From Vandiemenella viatica (lineage: Eukaryota; Arthropoda; Insecta; Orthoptera; Morabidae), in the NCBI GenBank assembly GCA_031002005.1, contig JARYHS010008074.1, forward strand, positions 10,362,924 to 10,426,923: a stretch of DNA of 64,000 nt. Reading direction: 5' to 3'. Every line of letters starts with the position of its first letter. Within the stretch, counting starts at the first letter, position 1. The notes beneath the pieces are model-generated. The model searched no databases. It worked only from the letters and a program-made list of their open reading frames with translations, and was not told the DNA's origin. The translations under genes were made by a program, and so were the position numbers. Below are positions 23,412 through 35,836 of the stretch, one piece after another.

Positions 23412-23984
23412 CGCTACGCAGTGCATGAAATTGCTTCTCCCGAGCTACATCAAGCTGGTCTATTGGCCAGCCTCGAGGGCTGTTGGGGAAGCTCAGCCTC
23501 TGGCGGCAATTATCGAACTTTGGCGCGGCTTGGCGCCTGTGGACTTTTTGTGAATGTAATTCGATACAGAAACTAATTTAGAAGTTTACTGCGCCACAAA
23601 AAGCATTGAAAACAATTAACAACCACCAAAGGTTATTTTATCCTTTTGAATTTAACCTGCCAGAGAGGAAAATCGGTTTCTTATAGAATCATAATATCGA
23701 CTTAAAAAACATCCCTTTGATTGAATGAACGTAAAAAGGGAAAAATCACAAAGCAGGCTCCATATTTAACCCATGATCTCAGAAGTGGAATTTGAACTTT
23801 TTTAATACAGGGAATAATTCTGCGAGTAATTGTCACTAAAATACGGTAATAAGAACTGTTGAGGCTTTTTAACAGCCTTGATTAACGACGTATATATTTG
23901 TAAATTATTGCAGTAAACGAGAATAATTATTTGTGACATTCGGGTCTCACATTCGGGAAAATTCTAATTCGAGTTTCGCTGCAG

Positions 23985-24115
23985 TCATTCAGAAATCGGT
24001 TTCCCTAAATCATTGCAGGGGGTGTGAGGATCGTTCCATCGAAGGCCATGACCAAGTTTCTTATCGTTCGTTGTCCCCAATTCGTTTCTCGCCTCTAACA
24101 ATGCCCCCCAGCCAC
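23985..24115 (+). mobile_element. Degenerate SINE body remnant (copy B)
   Basis: Counterpart of 3375-3510: GGTTTCCCTAAATCATTGCAG, GGCCATGACC and TCTCGCCTCTAA in order. Confidence 0.5.
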
Positions 24116-24921
24116 AAAAAACAAGTTTGAACCTTTTGGATAGTACTGGGAGACTATTACTACTGTCAATGGTGCAGATCACAAATTATAAAACACGAAT
24201 TAAAGTTTAGAATTAATTTAATATTTCACTGCTCAGAACAATGAAACATTGACTCCGTACAAGAAATAAGCGCCATTATTTAGCTATTCTGTAGTAATTA
24301 TATTAGAGTATTATATCAGTAAACAACGGAATATGGCACCTTACACTCATAGAAGTGAATATCACAATAGTTAATATACGAAAGGCTAGTGATACATCTA
24401 AAGTATGGAGTCTAAGTTCATCAGAGTTTAAAGAAAAGAAAACACTAACAGCATGTTCAGATCGCCCCGAAGAACGGAGTTGCTCTGAGGTGTTGAGTGA
24501 ATTAGTTGCGGTACTTTTAAAATCGTTGATTAACATGAATAATACGTTCAAGTGGCAATATGATTGAAAATCTGAGTGTTCTGTATTTTTAGAGGATTTC
24601 TAGATGTCTCATACAGTTATGGTTCATAGAGCAGACATAAAACAGACACTGACGTTGATACTTAAGAGCCCGCTGAATTGTCGGCATTCAATATCTACAG
24701 CACAAGGAACCAACGTCGATGAAGCCCGATGAGTAAAATGCAAACAAGCAACTACTGCATATATTGATACCGTAGTCTATGCTAAAGACGAAGAACTTTC
24801 ACTTCTTCATTAAAGACAATGAAATAACAATTAACAAATTATGATTACTGTTTTCAAATTACGTCATTCTATGATTATGTGTAGTGCAAAACAATATTAA
24901 CACTGGGAACATTCAAAAGAT

Positions 24922-25270
24922 TGTAGCTATTTTAAAATTTATTATCTTCTTGTATCATGTATTCTTGAATCTCGACGAAGAAATTAACTACCAGACATTT
25001 GGTAGATCCGAAGATTGCAGGTTTATTTATTTTATAAGGTAGGAAAATTGTTTATAATTACAATACATTTAATAAAGATTAACACTTAAGAAATCACGTC
25101 TAAAGCGGATCAATATTTTAACTACAATCAACACGCCATGCCTCATCAGCGATACTCCTACTATATCTGTACTTCAGAGAGCTTACATAACCAACGTATC
25201 CATAGATGTAAATTCTATTACCTTTAAATAAAATTACTATAAAGGCATTATGCCTGTTCTGTTACAAGAT
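24922..25270. other. 349-bp block present in copy B only
   Basis: Copy A reads straight from CAAAAGAT to GTTTATC at 4332-4346. In copy B these are separated by 349 bases bounded by the 5-base direct repeat AAGAT (24917-24921 and 25266-25270). It could be an insertion with a 5-bp target duplication or a microhomology deletion from copy A. The block has no ORF or obvious terminal repeats. Confidence 0.75.
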
Positions 25271-26680
25271 GTTTATCATGAAGTGCGTGTTAAAAAGATG
25301 CAAGTCAACTGTTTGGAGTTTTTAGTGCTCTGTGTTTGCTGTGTGCAAGTTATACATATGTATTTGTGTGTTTTATGTTAACCAGAATGTTTTATTTTAA
25401 TTAAAACTTTAAAATTAGCTTATATAGTGTAAGATATATTCACAGATTCTGCTTAGATTGTGAACAAAGCATTTTGAATTAATAAGGACACTCATTGAGA
25501 CTGTAATCATGTTTGTAAAATCTAAGAGATTCACAGCGCTGTATAGTAATGGAATACTCTCGAGCTTCCAGCCCCGTAAAGATGTCACTTTCTTAAAACG
25601 TTTCGAGCAACTACAATTACACTTGTGTAGTAATTATATCACTTGAACATTAAATGATTGTCTGTGTTTAAATTTTTCTAGTTACAATTAGTATTTTAAG
25701 AGAATCATGTAAATACAAAGATACTGTCTGATGAAGTTTCCTGATGTGACAACCGTCTCATTGATACGAAAGCAAAGAATCCGTGTGAGAGAGAATATTT
25801 GAAAATATTGAATTGCCGTTACTACATGTGTGGCGTCAGCATATCACCTCAGCACAGCACAGCAGGTGATTGCCGAGACTTGCTGCTAAAACTGAATTCT
25901 GACTCAAACCTAAAGGGTGGACAGGAGTACGCAGCGAAGTCGGTTACAGAGACTAAATGTTTGAATAGAAGTATTGTTTTCTATTCAGTTAAAAAATAAA
26001 TCTATTTAAAATGTTATTTACTCTCACGAATTACAAAATATTTTATTTTATTCTATATGAGAACGTTATCTAAAGGTCTAAGAAATTACTGATCAGGATC
26101 ATGGAAACACTTCTGCATCTTTAATGACGACTACAAAGAATAGATATTTCGAGACGCTCGTTTTATTGCACGTGTATAAGTTTCGATGCCACTGATATTC
26201 TCTATTTCAAATTCAAATAACAACAAAGTCGCATAACCATGTAACAAATCTCTGTTGGAGCATAACTGAGATATTATACTAGCTAGATAATCTACATGGA
26301 ACCACGTGTAAATAGTGACTCCCTGTTGGAAACTTAGCCGTAATAAGTTGGATGATTGAACGTGCAGGGAACCGGCCGGCAATAACATAGGCCTACAACT
26401 GCAGTTCCACTGCATGCAAATACAGCCCTGACGTGATACCACCAACATGATCTTATATCAGTTTGAAGTCCTTGAAGGGAATATCACTACACTCATAAAT
26501 TAGACTTATTTGTTTAGTGGAAAACATGTAATTATGGCATACTTCGCTGATATTAATAGAGTACATGGTTTAACTCGCCTAATGTTCAGTCCACCGAACA
26601 TATATGTACGGCAGCGAGACGATAACAATTGCTACGAAAATAAACCAAATATATCTTCGTGCAAAGCAAATCACGCAAAC
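25271..26680. other. Non-coding segment of copy B, no gene seen
   Basis: Counterpart of 4340-5753. Between 25271 and 26000 the substitution rate against copy A is visibly higher than downstream. It includes the CTGATGA/CGAAAG hairpin at about 25727-25775, whose loop has compensatory-looking differences from copy A. No gene is supported. Confidence 0.4.
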
Positions 26681-26863
26681 TTCCGGTAATGTAATCGTAG
26701 GCTTCCGCGGCCAGAGTCAGTTGATTCTTGGCTGTCCGGGTGGCGCCGCGTCATGTTTCTTGAAACCGACGTTTCGACCCTCAATCTGAATGAGGGTCGA
26801 AACGTCGGTTTCAAGAAACATGACGCGGCGCCACCCGACAGCCAAGAATCAATTCCGGTAATG
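26681..26863. mobile_element. Foldback element with 11-bp target duplication (copy B)
   Basis: Counterpart of 5754-5937. TTCCGGTAATG flanks it at 26681-26691 and 26853-26863. The arms differ from each other by a single inserted base near the outer end, so they are slightly closer to perfect than in copy A. Confidence 0.8.
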
Positions 26864-26935
26864 GTTTTTATTTATTTATCTGTACATTCAGATGGTTCGT
26901 TCACTTGAGTCTATAACGAACCGTTATTTCATAAC

Positions 26936-27203
26936 GGTACAAATAATTTACTATTATTACTACACACTATAACTCACCACAAGTAAAAACTATTACCCAC
27001 TAATACTAAAGAACTAAAACATCTTGAGTTTTCAAAAGTAACATATTATACTTAACAAAATTTGAATGATAACACAAATCTTATATACTACGAAAATGGT
27101 ACAAATAATTTTCTATTATTACTACACACTATAAGCTAACCACAAGTAAAAACTATTACCCACTAATACTAAAGATATAAACATCTTGACTTTTCAAAAG
27201 TTA
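26936..27203. repeat. 162-bp tandem duplication at the LINE 3' end (copy B)
   Basis: Unit 1 is 26936-27097; partial unit 2 is 27098-27203. It matches the arrangement in copy A and includes the end of the reading frame. Confidence 0.75.
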
Positions 27204-30139
27204 AGTCCGTTTAACCCTGGCATCCATTGATGAATAAGCTTCGGTAAATCCAGAAGCCACACTTCTGGCATCAGCGTTCCACTTAGTTGTTTATACGTAA
27301 CATATCCCGTCCGCTTAGGGTATCTTGACTCATTCCTTATATGGTTCGCTATATCCTGAAGCCGATACCGCTCCATCTGACACAACATCTGCCAGCTTGT
27401 AGACTTCTTACCAGAGGAGGCTGTCTTTCAGAATTTTTAGTTTTTCCCGTTAGCTTCACTCTGTACTGTTTGATGTGATCATCAACTAAAGCACATTCAA
27501 ACAGTTTATGCTCAGGTGTTCCCGGGGATCTGCAGGCGCATAGATCATTCTCTGCCCTATTGATCCCGTAGAGATGTTTCGTACGGTCCATGGCCGGTGA
27601 GGAAATATATCAACCCTCGGGATGGATTAAAGTGCTTCATACACATCCTCTTTCTGATGTCAGGAAAAATTTCAAATACTCTCCCTCCTACATAATTACG
27701 TAGTCTTACATACTTATGTAGACTTCACCAGAAGATGGCGCCAACGATTGAAAGCGCCAAAATATTGTGTAATTATAACACTCCTCTAACTCGGCTAGTC
27801 ACCCGAGAACAATATTTATATTCTCCCTCCTGTTTCTGAATTGTTCCACTGCTGTTATCATTAATTTAAAATACAATTTTTAATGTCTACCTGCTTGGAA
27901 GCGACTTGACCCAGGATCTCTCTGTCAGAGTTTCCTTTTCGTAGCCAGCAACACTGCTGCTCTGTTTCTAATTTCCAGGTCTAAAGGACATATTCCGGGA
28001 ATGACTAAGTGCATCAGTTGGCGCACTTCCGAATGAGCCTGTAAGACGCAAGAGAATTGTTCGTTGCATTCGTCTGATATCCCTTGCAGGTTTAACCAGT
28101 CTTAGCCTATGCGCCCATGTGCTCGCTCCATAACTTGCAATAGCTGTGGTAATGGCACCATGATACAGCCTTATAGTCGGCAGTGGGATTAAAAATCTTC
28201 TTTGCCCAATGCTAATTATCTTATTCATTGCTCCAATCGTTCTTTGGCACATATAATTAATGTGATCAATACAATTCCTATGTTCATCCAGAATAATTCC
28301 TAAGTTGTTTTGCGTCATTCAATGGAATTTTCTCCCAGCTTCACAGTGGGGTTGGGTTTCAGTGTTCCATTCATCAATATGTATTGAGTTTTTGTTGGTG
28401 CTAGCTGGAGCTTGTTTACACCAGCATTCCATTACTTCCATTATTTCTTTGGTGTTCCTCTCTTCTATTATTTCCTCCAACCAGCAGCAATATATCATCT
28501 GCGAAGGTAACGATTCCTTCAAGCTCTGCCAGACCCATGAGTCTGTTAAGGACAGGTTCCACAGCAATATCCCAGGATTCTGGGCCACATACGGAACCTT
28601 GTAGACATCCTCTTGTGAGATGTTTTGTCAGTTGCTTACCAGAGGTGTGAAGTTTTGCAGTTATTCCGAGACAGTGGTCTTTTAAGCTCTCATACACACT
28701 CTTGGGCATCCTAACTCTCTCAGTATGGCGAACATACTCGGCCACCACAGATTATCAAAGGCGCCGCAAACGTCGATACATATACTAATGACATATAAAA
28801 GTTTGTCGTGTTGACTATCCTCTGAACTTCATTTATCGCATCCTCTGTTGACCTGTCTTTCCGGAAGCCGAACTGCTGCTGATTCATACCTTTCAATAAT
28901 CTTAATTTTTTAATTCTTTTACACAGTAATTTTTCTTGAATTTTCCCAAGTGTATTGATTAGGCAAATTGTTTTCTAAGACTTAGGTAGTGGGGTCCTTA
29001 TCTTCTCCTTTCCTTATAATTTTTATGTTCGATGTTTTCCGACAGTGGATATCCTTCCCTGCAGTAGGCAGGCGTTCAGCAATTCGGTAAGGTAAGGAAC
29101 TATTTGCTGACTTAGGGGTTGAACCACTTCTGCTGTTATCCCATCAGGTCCTGGTGCTTTATTTCTCTTCAGCGCGCTTATTGCGGGACGTACTTCCTCT
29201 TGAGCGAATGGTAGAACTACCATGTCATTTTCATATTCGTTATTCATTAGTTGTCTTGTGAGTTTGTGTTCCTCAGAATCGAACTCCTGCTGGTCGTCCG
29301 GCTAAAGCGTTTTCAGGAGAAGTTCTGCTGATTCCTGCCAACTGCTTGTCATACTTTCGTCTCCTTTCCTGAGTGTAGAAAAAATGGTAGGTGATTTTAT
29401 CTTCTGCGCAGCTAGCTTGTACGGAAGTCCCCACGGGTTTAATACCAAGTTTTTGCTTATACATGTCTCCCAGCTGGTTATCTAACATTCTGAAGTTTCT
29501 GATGGTACTCAGCTTTTGCTGACCTGTACTGATCCAGTTCAGCGGAAGTTTTTGCATCGTGGTCGTGCCTTCGAGTTCTCCTTACTTTTCTCCTTAACCT
29601 CTGAAGCGTATCGTTCCACGGAATACAACCTTGATCATTGACATTTATCGTTTGTACTATTATTACCATCATGGCATGTTGTATCGCATTCGTCAGTTCT
29701 ATTGCCTTTAAGTCAACATTGTCTGTCATGTCTGCAGTGCTGGTATTTCAAAGGATCCTCTTAGCAAGTTCCCTGTTTTATAGGAATATGACCAACATTC
29801 TTCTGTCATATCTTGCTCTTGGACATTAGATGTGGAGAAATAGATGACGGTATGGTTCGACGTTGTTAGATTTTGCCCGACTTTCCAGTTCTGAACTAGT
29901 CGGAAAGCTTTGCCATTTGCTAATGTTACATCTATGTTTGTTGCTGCACCAGCTATATTTTGGAATGTGTAGGGATTAAAGGGTTTATTCATAACTTCCA
30001 GATTCAGTTCGATACTAGTCTGTTCTAGGGATATTCCTCGCTCATCCCTGATCTTACTATGACAGGGGGGAGATTTAGCATTGACATCCATTGTGTAAAC
30101 TACTGGTCTGTTTCCCATTGATTCTTCGATTTCCATCAT
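27194..30139 (-). pseudogene. Broken R1-type ORF2 (copy B)
   Basis: Same domain series as in copy A: endonuclease end 30139-29726 (DVNAKSP, IDVTLANG), linker 29729-29478, RT fingers 29247-29023 (KAPGPDGI), palm including TRGCLQGSVCGP and FADDILLLV (28748-28416), thumb 28318-27968, zinc motif CAC-x7-H-x4-C (27591-27349) and tail 27388-27194. Copy B has an additional one-base deletion in the linker (GGTTATC against GGTTAATC in copy A) and different small indels near 29047 and 28697. Each copy has therefore decayed a little on its own, with no sign of selection for coding. Confidence 0.85.
27680..27831. mobile_element. 132-bp insertion with 10-bp target duplication (copy B)
   Basis: Counterpart of 6754-6905: TCTCCCTCCT at 27680-27689 and 27822-27831 flanks the same non-coding 132-base block inside the LINE. 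Confidence 0.75.
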
Positions 30140-30179
30140 TTTTTAAATAATATTTCCATCTATTTCGTCACCGGTAATG

Positions 30180-33100
30180 TTGCCATTTTTGGCCCCAAAT
30201 CCAAATTACTTCCCAGGGCGGCGTAAATCAGAATTAACGCCAAACCGAACCGCGCTTTACCGCGAGCCAAGAAGCCAGCGATCAACCAATAGCAATCAAA
30301 TGTTTACAACACCTCTCCCCATATATTCACTTTTTTATATATAAATTAAGCTAAACAGCAAAATATATTTGAAATTCAATACAAATTCTGCTGAATTGTA
30401 ACTAGCCCACTGATTGTCAATTATGTGACGTTTACTACACCAGCGCGCGAGTAAAGAGAGATGGGACGAGGTATACAGCACAGCGGGCGAGCCGGCATTC
30501 AGGGGCGGTGTTGTTTTATTTGTGGAGTGTTGGCAGCAGTGAGAAGCGGAACCCAGCAGGCGGTAGTCTCGCATCGAGGTCTAATACGTGTGCTAAAGCG
30601 ATAAACTAGTGACCATAATTCTCAGCTACTGAAGTAGCTTTTATAAGAATTATAACATCAGGATAAAGATCCATTTTACTGAAATGTTAAATATCGTTGT
30701 TTACTGACATAGGAAGCAAGTAGTGTTTATGCACGAAATTAATAATATCATAATCTAGGAAACTGATAAATATTAACTGCAAGCTCAAAAAACTAGATTT
30801 TTTTTTTTAGTTTTAGATTTCAGTAGTTGGCATCTTTAATTTTTTTCCCTTGTTTCGTATTCATAAAAGATGCACGTTTACTACAGATAAAAATAATATG
30901 AATGTTCCTTGAGGGATGTGCTTATTAGCAGTAACTGGATAGGGATTACCAGTAATAAAGGAATAACATCGCGTTGGAAGAAGTCCTTCCAGCAGAATGG
31001 AGAGTTATAGACTGTGATGAATAGATCAGGAATTTTTATTCTTGTTTTGCCTATTTTTCTTATTACAGTCAGCGCACTTTAAGTACTGTATAAACTCGGT
31101 AATGGAATATCGATAGAATACAAATGTATCGAGAATAAAAGTGGATAACACATAAGGTCACGGCACCGCAAGGAAGAATATTCGTGACAACAGATGAGTT
31201 TGTGGTTTGAATCGTGGAGAATTCATTTTAGTAGTAGTAATTCGGATATTCAGTGTGGTCTGACGGTCACATATGTTTCACAAGGACTACGCCAAAGTAA
31301 TGTATAAGATAATTCAGGTTCCAGATTGTGGTATTACTTTACTATCACAAATTATTCACATAAATGAACTTACATGAATTAAAATAATTCAGACCTATCG
31401 CTCAAAAGAAATAATCATTTATTTCATATTTTTATTCCTTCTAACATTTAAATAAATTAGTTACTGATCATTTATTTCTTTCTTCTGCATTCTGAATAAC
31501 ATTCTTTCTTGTTTTTATAATCCTTTTAATGTTTTAATCATAGTTCTATCAGATATATGTTACCATACGTTCTATTACTTTACTGCTACTAAAAAACCAA
31601 AGAGTCTGCTCTGCAGAGTTGACGCTGTTAATATTAATCTGTCATTCAACGATATGAGCTCTGATTACAATGAATTCTGTACACGGAAGAATTTTTCACA
31701 AAAAATTGTAATGCATATAATGTGTTTCCTTATAAGATTCGTACTAAAATAGCTGATGTCGTAATTACGTGGTAAAAACCTCTCCATCTGTTTCGGTGCT
31801 GTTTTGATCTTGTACCACGTGGGCAACTAGTTTCTGGCATGATCCCTACTCCGTGCTCTCTTGCCGATCTCCACTAAGCTGCTATTCTGACAAATTAATT
31901 CTTAGGTTTAGATGATTACGAAGTAATGTGAAAATGACCTTCTAATCTTTCAATAAACAATAATTTATCTCGATCACTGAATTAGTGATATGTGAAGATA
32001 CTTGTTTCTAAAAGTAACTAAACTCAAAAACCTGCAAGTTATATCGACATTTGATTGTGAAACAAGTTCACCGTTCACTAAAACAGAAAAACTATTCGTT
32101 ATTCATTTATTTTAATATTCCAATATTTTCTTTTCATCTGTAAAGTAACTAACACCTCATTTTGAAACAAAAGTAAATGCACAGGTGCAAAGAAGAAACA
32201 CGTGGTGCTCTGTAAACAAAAATGGATTACAAGCTGTTTGAGAACTATCTCTTAAGCAATCGGAAATTATTCTAACACTGTAAACTACTTTCATATATAT
32301 CTTTTACTAGTTACAGTTGACAAAAATGTATACTGAAGTTAATAGAATTAGCACTGGAAGTTGCTTTTTTTTCTAGGACTGTAGTGTTTTGAAATTATCA
32401 AAAATGCTATAATGTTGAGATAAAGATTAAAAGGAATAATGTTTATAGGTTTTTTTTTTTTTTTAAACTGACAAGACTGAAGTTGATCTAGAGAAGATTG
32501 AAAACATTTTTCCTACAATAACCTCTCCATGCAGTTCATAACTCTTTCCCCATTCTCAATTTAAAAGCGTTTATTCTATGCTTAACATCGGAGGAAGTCT
32601 AAAATGAAAATATCTGGAGATCCCCCCTTACTGCTAACGTCTCGATTTATAGTGTACTTAAGATAATGGCGACTTTAAATTTTATCACTTCTAAAAGATT
32701 CATTGAGCGTTATTCGAAGGTATAAATAATGGAGGTTTTTGCAGAACCATTAACTCTGATTCGCTTGCTGAGAAAGGTTTCTGTGAATAATGTAGCTTTA
32801 TCGATTATGAAACCCAGCTCAAAAATTTAATTAAATAACGCTCCAAAACGTGTCGCCCAATCTTTTTAACGAATCTTTTTAATATGTAGACCCTGAAGTT
32901 AAGGGCAGTGTATAACTTGTTTCAAAAATTACCTAAGTATTAGAGAACAATTTATGTGTAATTCCATTATAACTTATGTCCTAGTAGCAAGAAGTTTGTT
33001 ACCATCCGTAACCACCGTCCGGGAAACGATTTCCCGTTGCCTTTCCCCACTTTTGTTGCTGAAGTTATAGATTAATTACTATGATGTAGATTGCCTTTTC

Positions 33101-33920
33101 CCGCTGGGTGGGATAATTGTGAGAAATTAAAGGATAAAACCAGCAGCCAGGATGTGGTATGCTACTCTTCGTGAAAACAACAAGGGATGCCTCGTTTAAT
33201 TTCCCTATCTGATTGATGAGTCACTATCGCTGCACATTCACTACGAGCAAGGGTAGAATTTTACGTTGGCTTTTGGTACACAATCCGGCAATAAGAAATG
33301 TTGCACCACCAACCCTGCAGGTAAAGTAATGGGACGCGAATATATGTTCCGGCACCGGTTGGACATCCAGACAAACACATGAAGAGCGTTAGAGAAATTG
33401 AATACAACGCCGAAATGAAATGGAACAGCGTAATTAATTATCTGCACAAAATACTGAAGCTGTGCTCATGGAAACACTGCAGTTCACAATAACGAGCACT
33501 ATTGGCAGTAGAAATAATTTTAATGTGCAGTGTATTCAATTTTTGACATTCTAGAAAGCACTTTAATTTTCCATGTAAGCTTAATTGCAACTTTACATTG
33601 TGCAAATAAAGCGAGCCACAGATTAATTTTGTAACAAATGTGCTGTGTCAGTTTACAGATACATCTGTTGTTGCTAACATCCAAAACAAAAACAAACAAA
33701 AAACAGTTCTGTAGTTTGTCTACTGGCAGCTGTGTTAGCTCTAAAGCCAGTGTTGTGTCTGTCGTGCGATGCATTGAAATGTTCTGAACTGTTAAGTACT
33801 GCTGTAGCTGTATTCACGGATTATATTTTTCTAGAACGTCCTACCACCGCACGGACCCTTAAGCCTGTAACGTAAACAGCCATTACTCTTATATTTCGTC
33901 ATTAAAGATCCTTTATATAT
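30180..33920. other. Non-coding segment of copy B, no gene seen
   Basis: Counterpart of 9264-12945, with extra short blocks near 30428-30444, 31691-31720 and 32857-32870. The last looks like a slip duplication of AATCTTTTTAA. Nothing recognisable as a gene. Confidence 0.4.
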
Positions 33921-34169
33921 GATTTTCAATGCCTCGCATTCGGGAGGACGGCGGTTCGAATCCCCGTCCGGGCATCCAGATTTGGGTTTTCCATGGTTTC
34001 CCCAAATCACTCCAGGCGAATGCCGGGATGCTTCCTTCAAAAAGGCCATGGCCGAATTCCTTCCCATTCCTTGCCCCCATCCTTTCCCGTCTCTAAAGAC
34101 CACGTTGTTAAAAAGGGACGTTAAACTGTTACAAAAAAAAAAAAAAAAAAAAAAAAAGATTTTCAATGC
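33921..34169 (+). mobile_element. SINE, 5'-truncated, with 12-bp target duplication
   Basis: GATTTTCAATGC flanks the insert at 33921-33932 and 34158-34169. The SINE starts inside the tRNA-related head at CTCGCATTCGGGAGG, has a perfect B box GGTTCGAATCC, the body (TTCCATGGTTTCCCC, CCATGGCCGAATTCC, CCCGTCTCTAAAGACC, GGGACGTTAAAC) and a pure A tail of about 24 bases. The uninterrupted tail and perfect duplication mean a recent insertion. Lacking an A box, it could not be transcribed by RNA polymerase III from its own promoter. Confidence 0.95.
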
Positions 34170-34704
34170 AATTTTAAAAGGCCTTGCTATTCCTTATGAC
34201 TTACTATTTATTTCGTTGGAGCAAAATTTCGCCATTTGAGCAGCTTTTAATCATCGGTCTTGTTGGTTATCAGCAGGGATGGTGTAGCTCTGTCTACGTC
34301 GTACACCGATGTTTGGCAGAAAAGTGTGAGAGAACAAGATGATCACTTCGGAACTTTACGAGGTTGTGCAAGAACGTAGTTGTGAAGGTTTTTTTTTTTT
34401 TCTTTTTGGGGGGGGGGGGGGGGGGGGGTTTATAAGCCAGCTGTAAAAAATTCGAAGGCATACATGTCACATCTATCCAGCCCACCCCGCTCCCTATTAT
34501 TTTTTAATTGCATATTTTTCTTCCAAAGTTAATTATAAATTTTCTTTTTTGTTGCATTGGTGATTCAAGTAGTAACAACGAATCCTCGTTTCGCAACTTG
34601 GGAACCTATTGTTGTTGCGGCGCAGCAAAGACTAGCTACCGAGCAGTACACTCGTCATGCAGCTACAGCTAAGTCATTGCAGTCCGCAGGAGGTTGTGGA
34701 ACAG
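34170..34704. other. Unique AT-rich stretch with T and G homopolymers
   Basis: No gene seen. A T run followed by about 21 G (34387-34428) is a striking homopolymer pair and a likely place for sequencing or assembly error. A GGTTGTGG/GCAGC-rich patch follows before the Harbinger-like element. Confidence 0.5.
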
Positions 34705-35836
34705 TAAGGCCGGGCGCACATTGACGCGCAGTCGACGCAGCGCAGCGCAGCGCAGCGCAGTTTCTGTGTCTCTATGTTTTGGGGCGGAACAGCGCGTATT
34801 GAGACGCAGAGCAGGGCAGCGCAGTACTGCGCCACGTTGTGATCACGACACAGAAACTGTGCCACGCGGTTCACTCGTGCCGGTTTACAACGTAACACTT
34901 CTTGCGCTATTTGTAATTTTGCTTTACTTATAATCATTTTCAACTATGGAATAAGAAAAATTGATTAATCTGGTGCGTAACCTACCTGCGATTCACAATA
35001 TCAGTCATAATAAATACATAAAAATTAAATTTAAACAAGAGATTTTGACAATGAGCCCAACAAGTGGCGAGTAAATTCAGCATTTATTTATCATACAACT
35101 GTCCACTTACAATTTTCACTTTTCTTTTTTTTGAATTCATTTTTAATAAAACTTCGAAAAAGATTGATATATATAGGCTATTATCACATTATTTGTTTTC
35201 TTATTATTTGTACTACATAATTCAATAGTGTCCCCGAGAAACACTTAATTTGTTGACACTGCTTTTTTTAGTTTCAAGTGTTTATGTTCTGTTATATAGT
35301 TTTCTTAAAAATATAATATGAAATAAAAGAGAGAAACATTCTTATAAACGTCATGTACCGTCAAGCGGTAAATAATTATATAAATAACCACGAAAATAGA
35401 GCGAGATTTTCGTCAGTTCTAATAGATATTTGAGCTTTGTCGAGAAAATAACAGGTTACATTATGCCGCGAATCTCCGCTCGAGTCATCTGGAAATTATC
35501 TTTTGAGAATTCTCTTGTCACTGCAAAAGCCAGATGAGAGTTTCTTCTTTTCATATACTCACTTTTGCATAGTTTTATCTAACTCAGCTTCTGTTAAAGT
35601 AATAACAATTTTCCAAGCTCGGCATCCCAATCTGATTCAGAAATCAAAAATCGAGTTTTTGCATCGACATGTTTTTGGTTACGCTTTATTGTCGGTTTTT
35701 CGCACAACACAATGCTTTGTAAACTGCCGCACGAAACTGCCCTCTAATATGCGCGAGGGACTGCCAGTCTGTGCTGCCCTGCCCTGCTCAGCGTTGCCCC
35801 TACTGCGCCACGCAGCTCAATGTGCGCCCCGGGTAA
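34705..35836. mobile_element. PIF/Harbinger-like element with TAA target duplication
   Basis: A TAA triplet at 34705-34707 and 35834-35836 flanks 1126 bases whose ends are inverted repeats: the left end GGCCGGGCGCACATTGA pairs with the right end TCAATGTGCGCCCCGGG. Behind each end is a GC-rich subterminal zone full of GCGCAG or CTGCGCCA blocks. A 3-bp TAA duplication with GG-starting ends fits PIF/Harbinger. The AT-rich interior holds no intact transposase. ORFs within it (34694-34933, 35503-35856) follow the GC-rich ends and look like by-products. Probably non-autonomous. Confidence 0.65.

Larger units (their letters stand above)
26864..30170 (-). mobile_element. 5'-truncated R1-clade non-LTR retrotransposon (copy B)
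   Basis: Counterpart of 5938-9254, with the same ends, the same A-rich 3' tail and the same CCGGTAATG flanks (26855-26863 and 30171-30179). As both duplication copies share it and its nested insertion, it predates their separation. Confidence 0.85.
20301..34012. repeat. Large direct duplication, copy B
   Basis: Same-orientation copy of 1-13037, about 675 bases longer. Most of the extra length is an RTE LINE fragment with an AT microsatellite tail (21041-21460, in place of about 100 bases of copy A) and a 349-bp block (24922-25270). Smaller extra stretches lie near 30428-30444 and 31691-31720. Copy B continues past the SINE at 33921-34169, where copy A stops at the N gap, so copy B shows what copy A should contain next. 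The left edge falls inside a dispersed repeat (19987-20522), so the true boundary in copy A lies outside the window. Confidence 0.95.

Noticed and set aside
34387..34428. T run followed by G run as a possible structured or regulatory site
   Set aside because: Homopolymer tracts of this kind are common sequencing and slippage artefacts; no supporting context.
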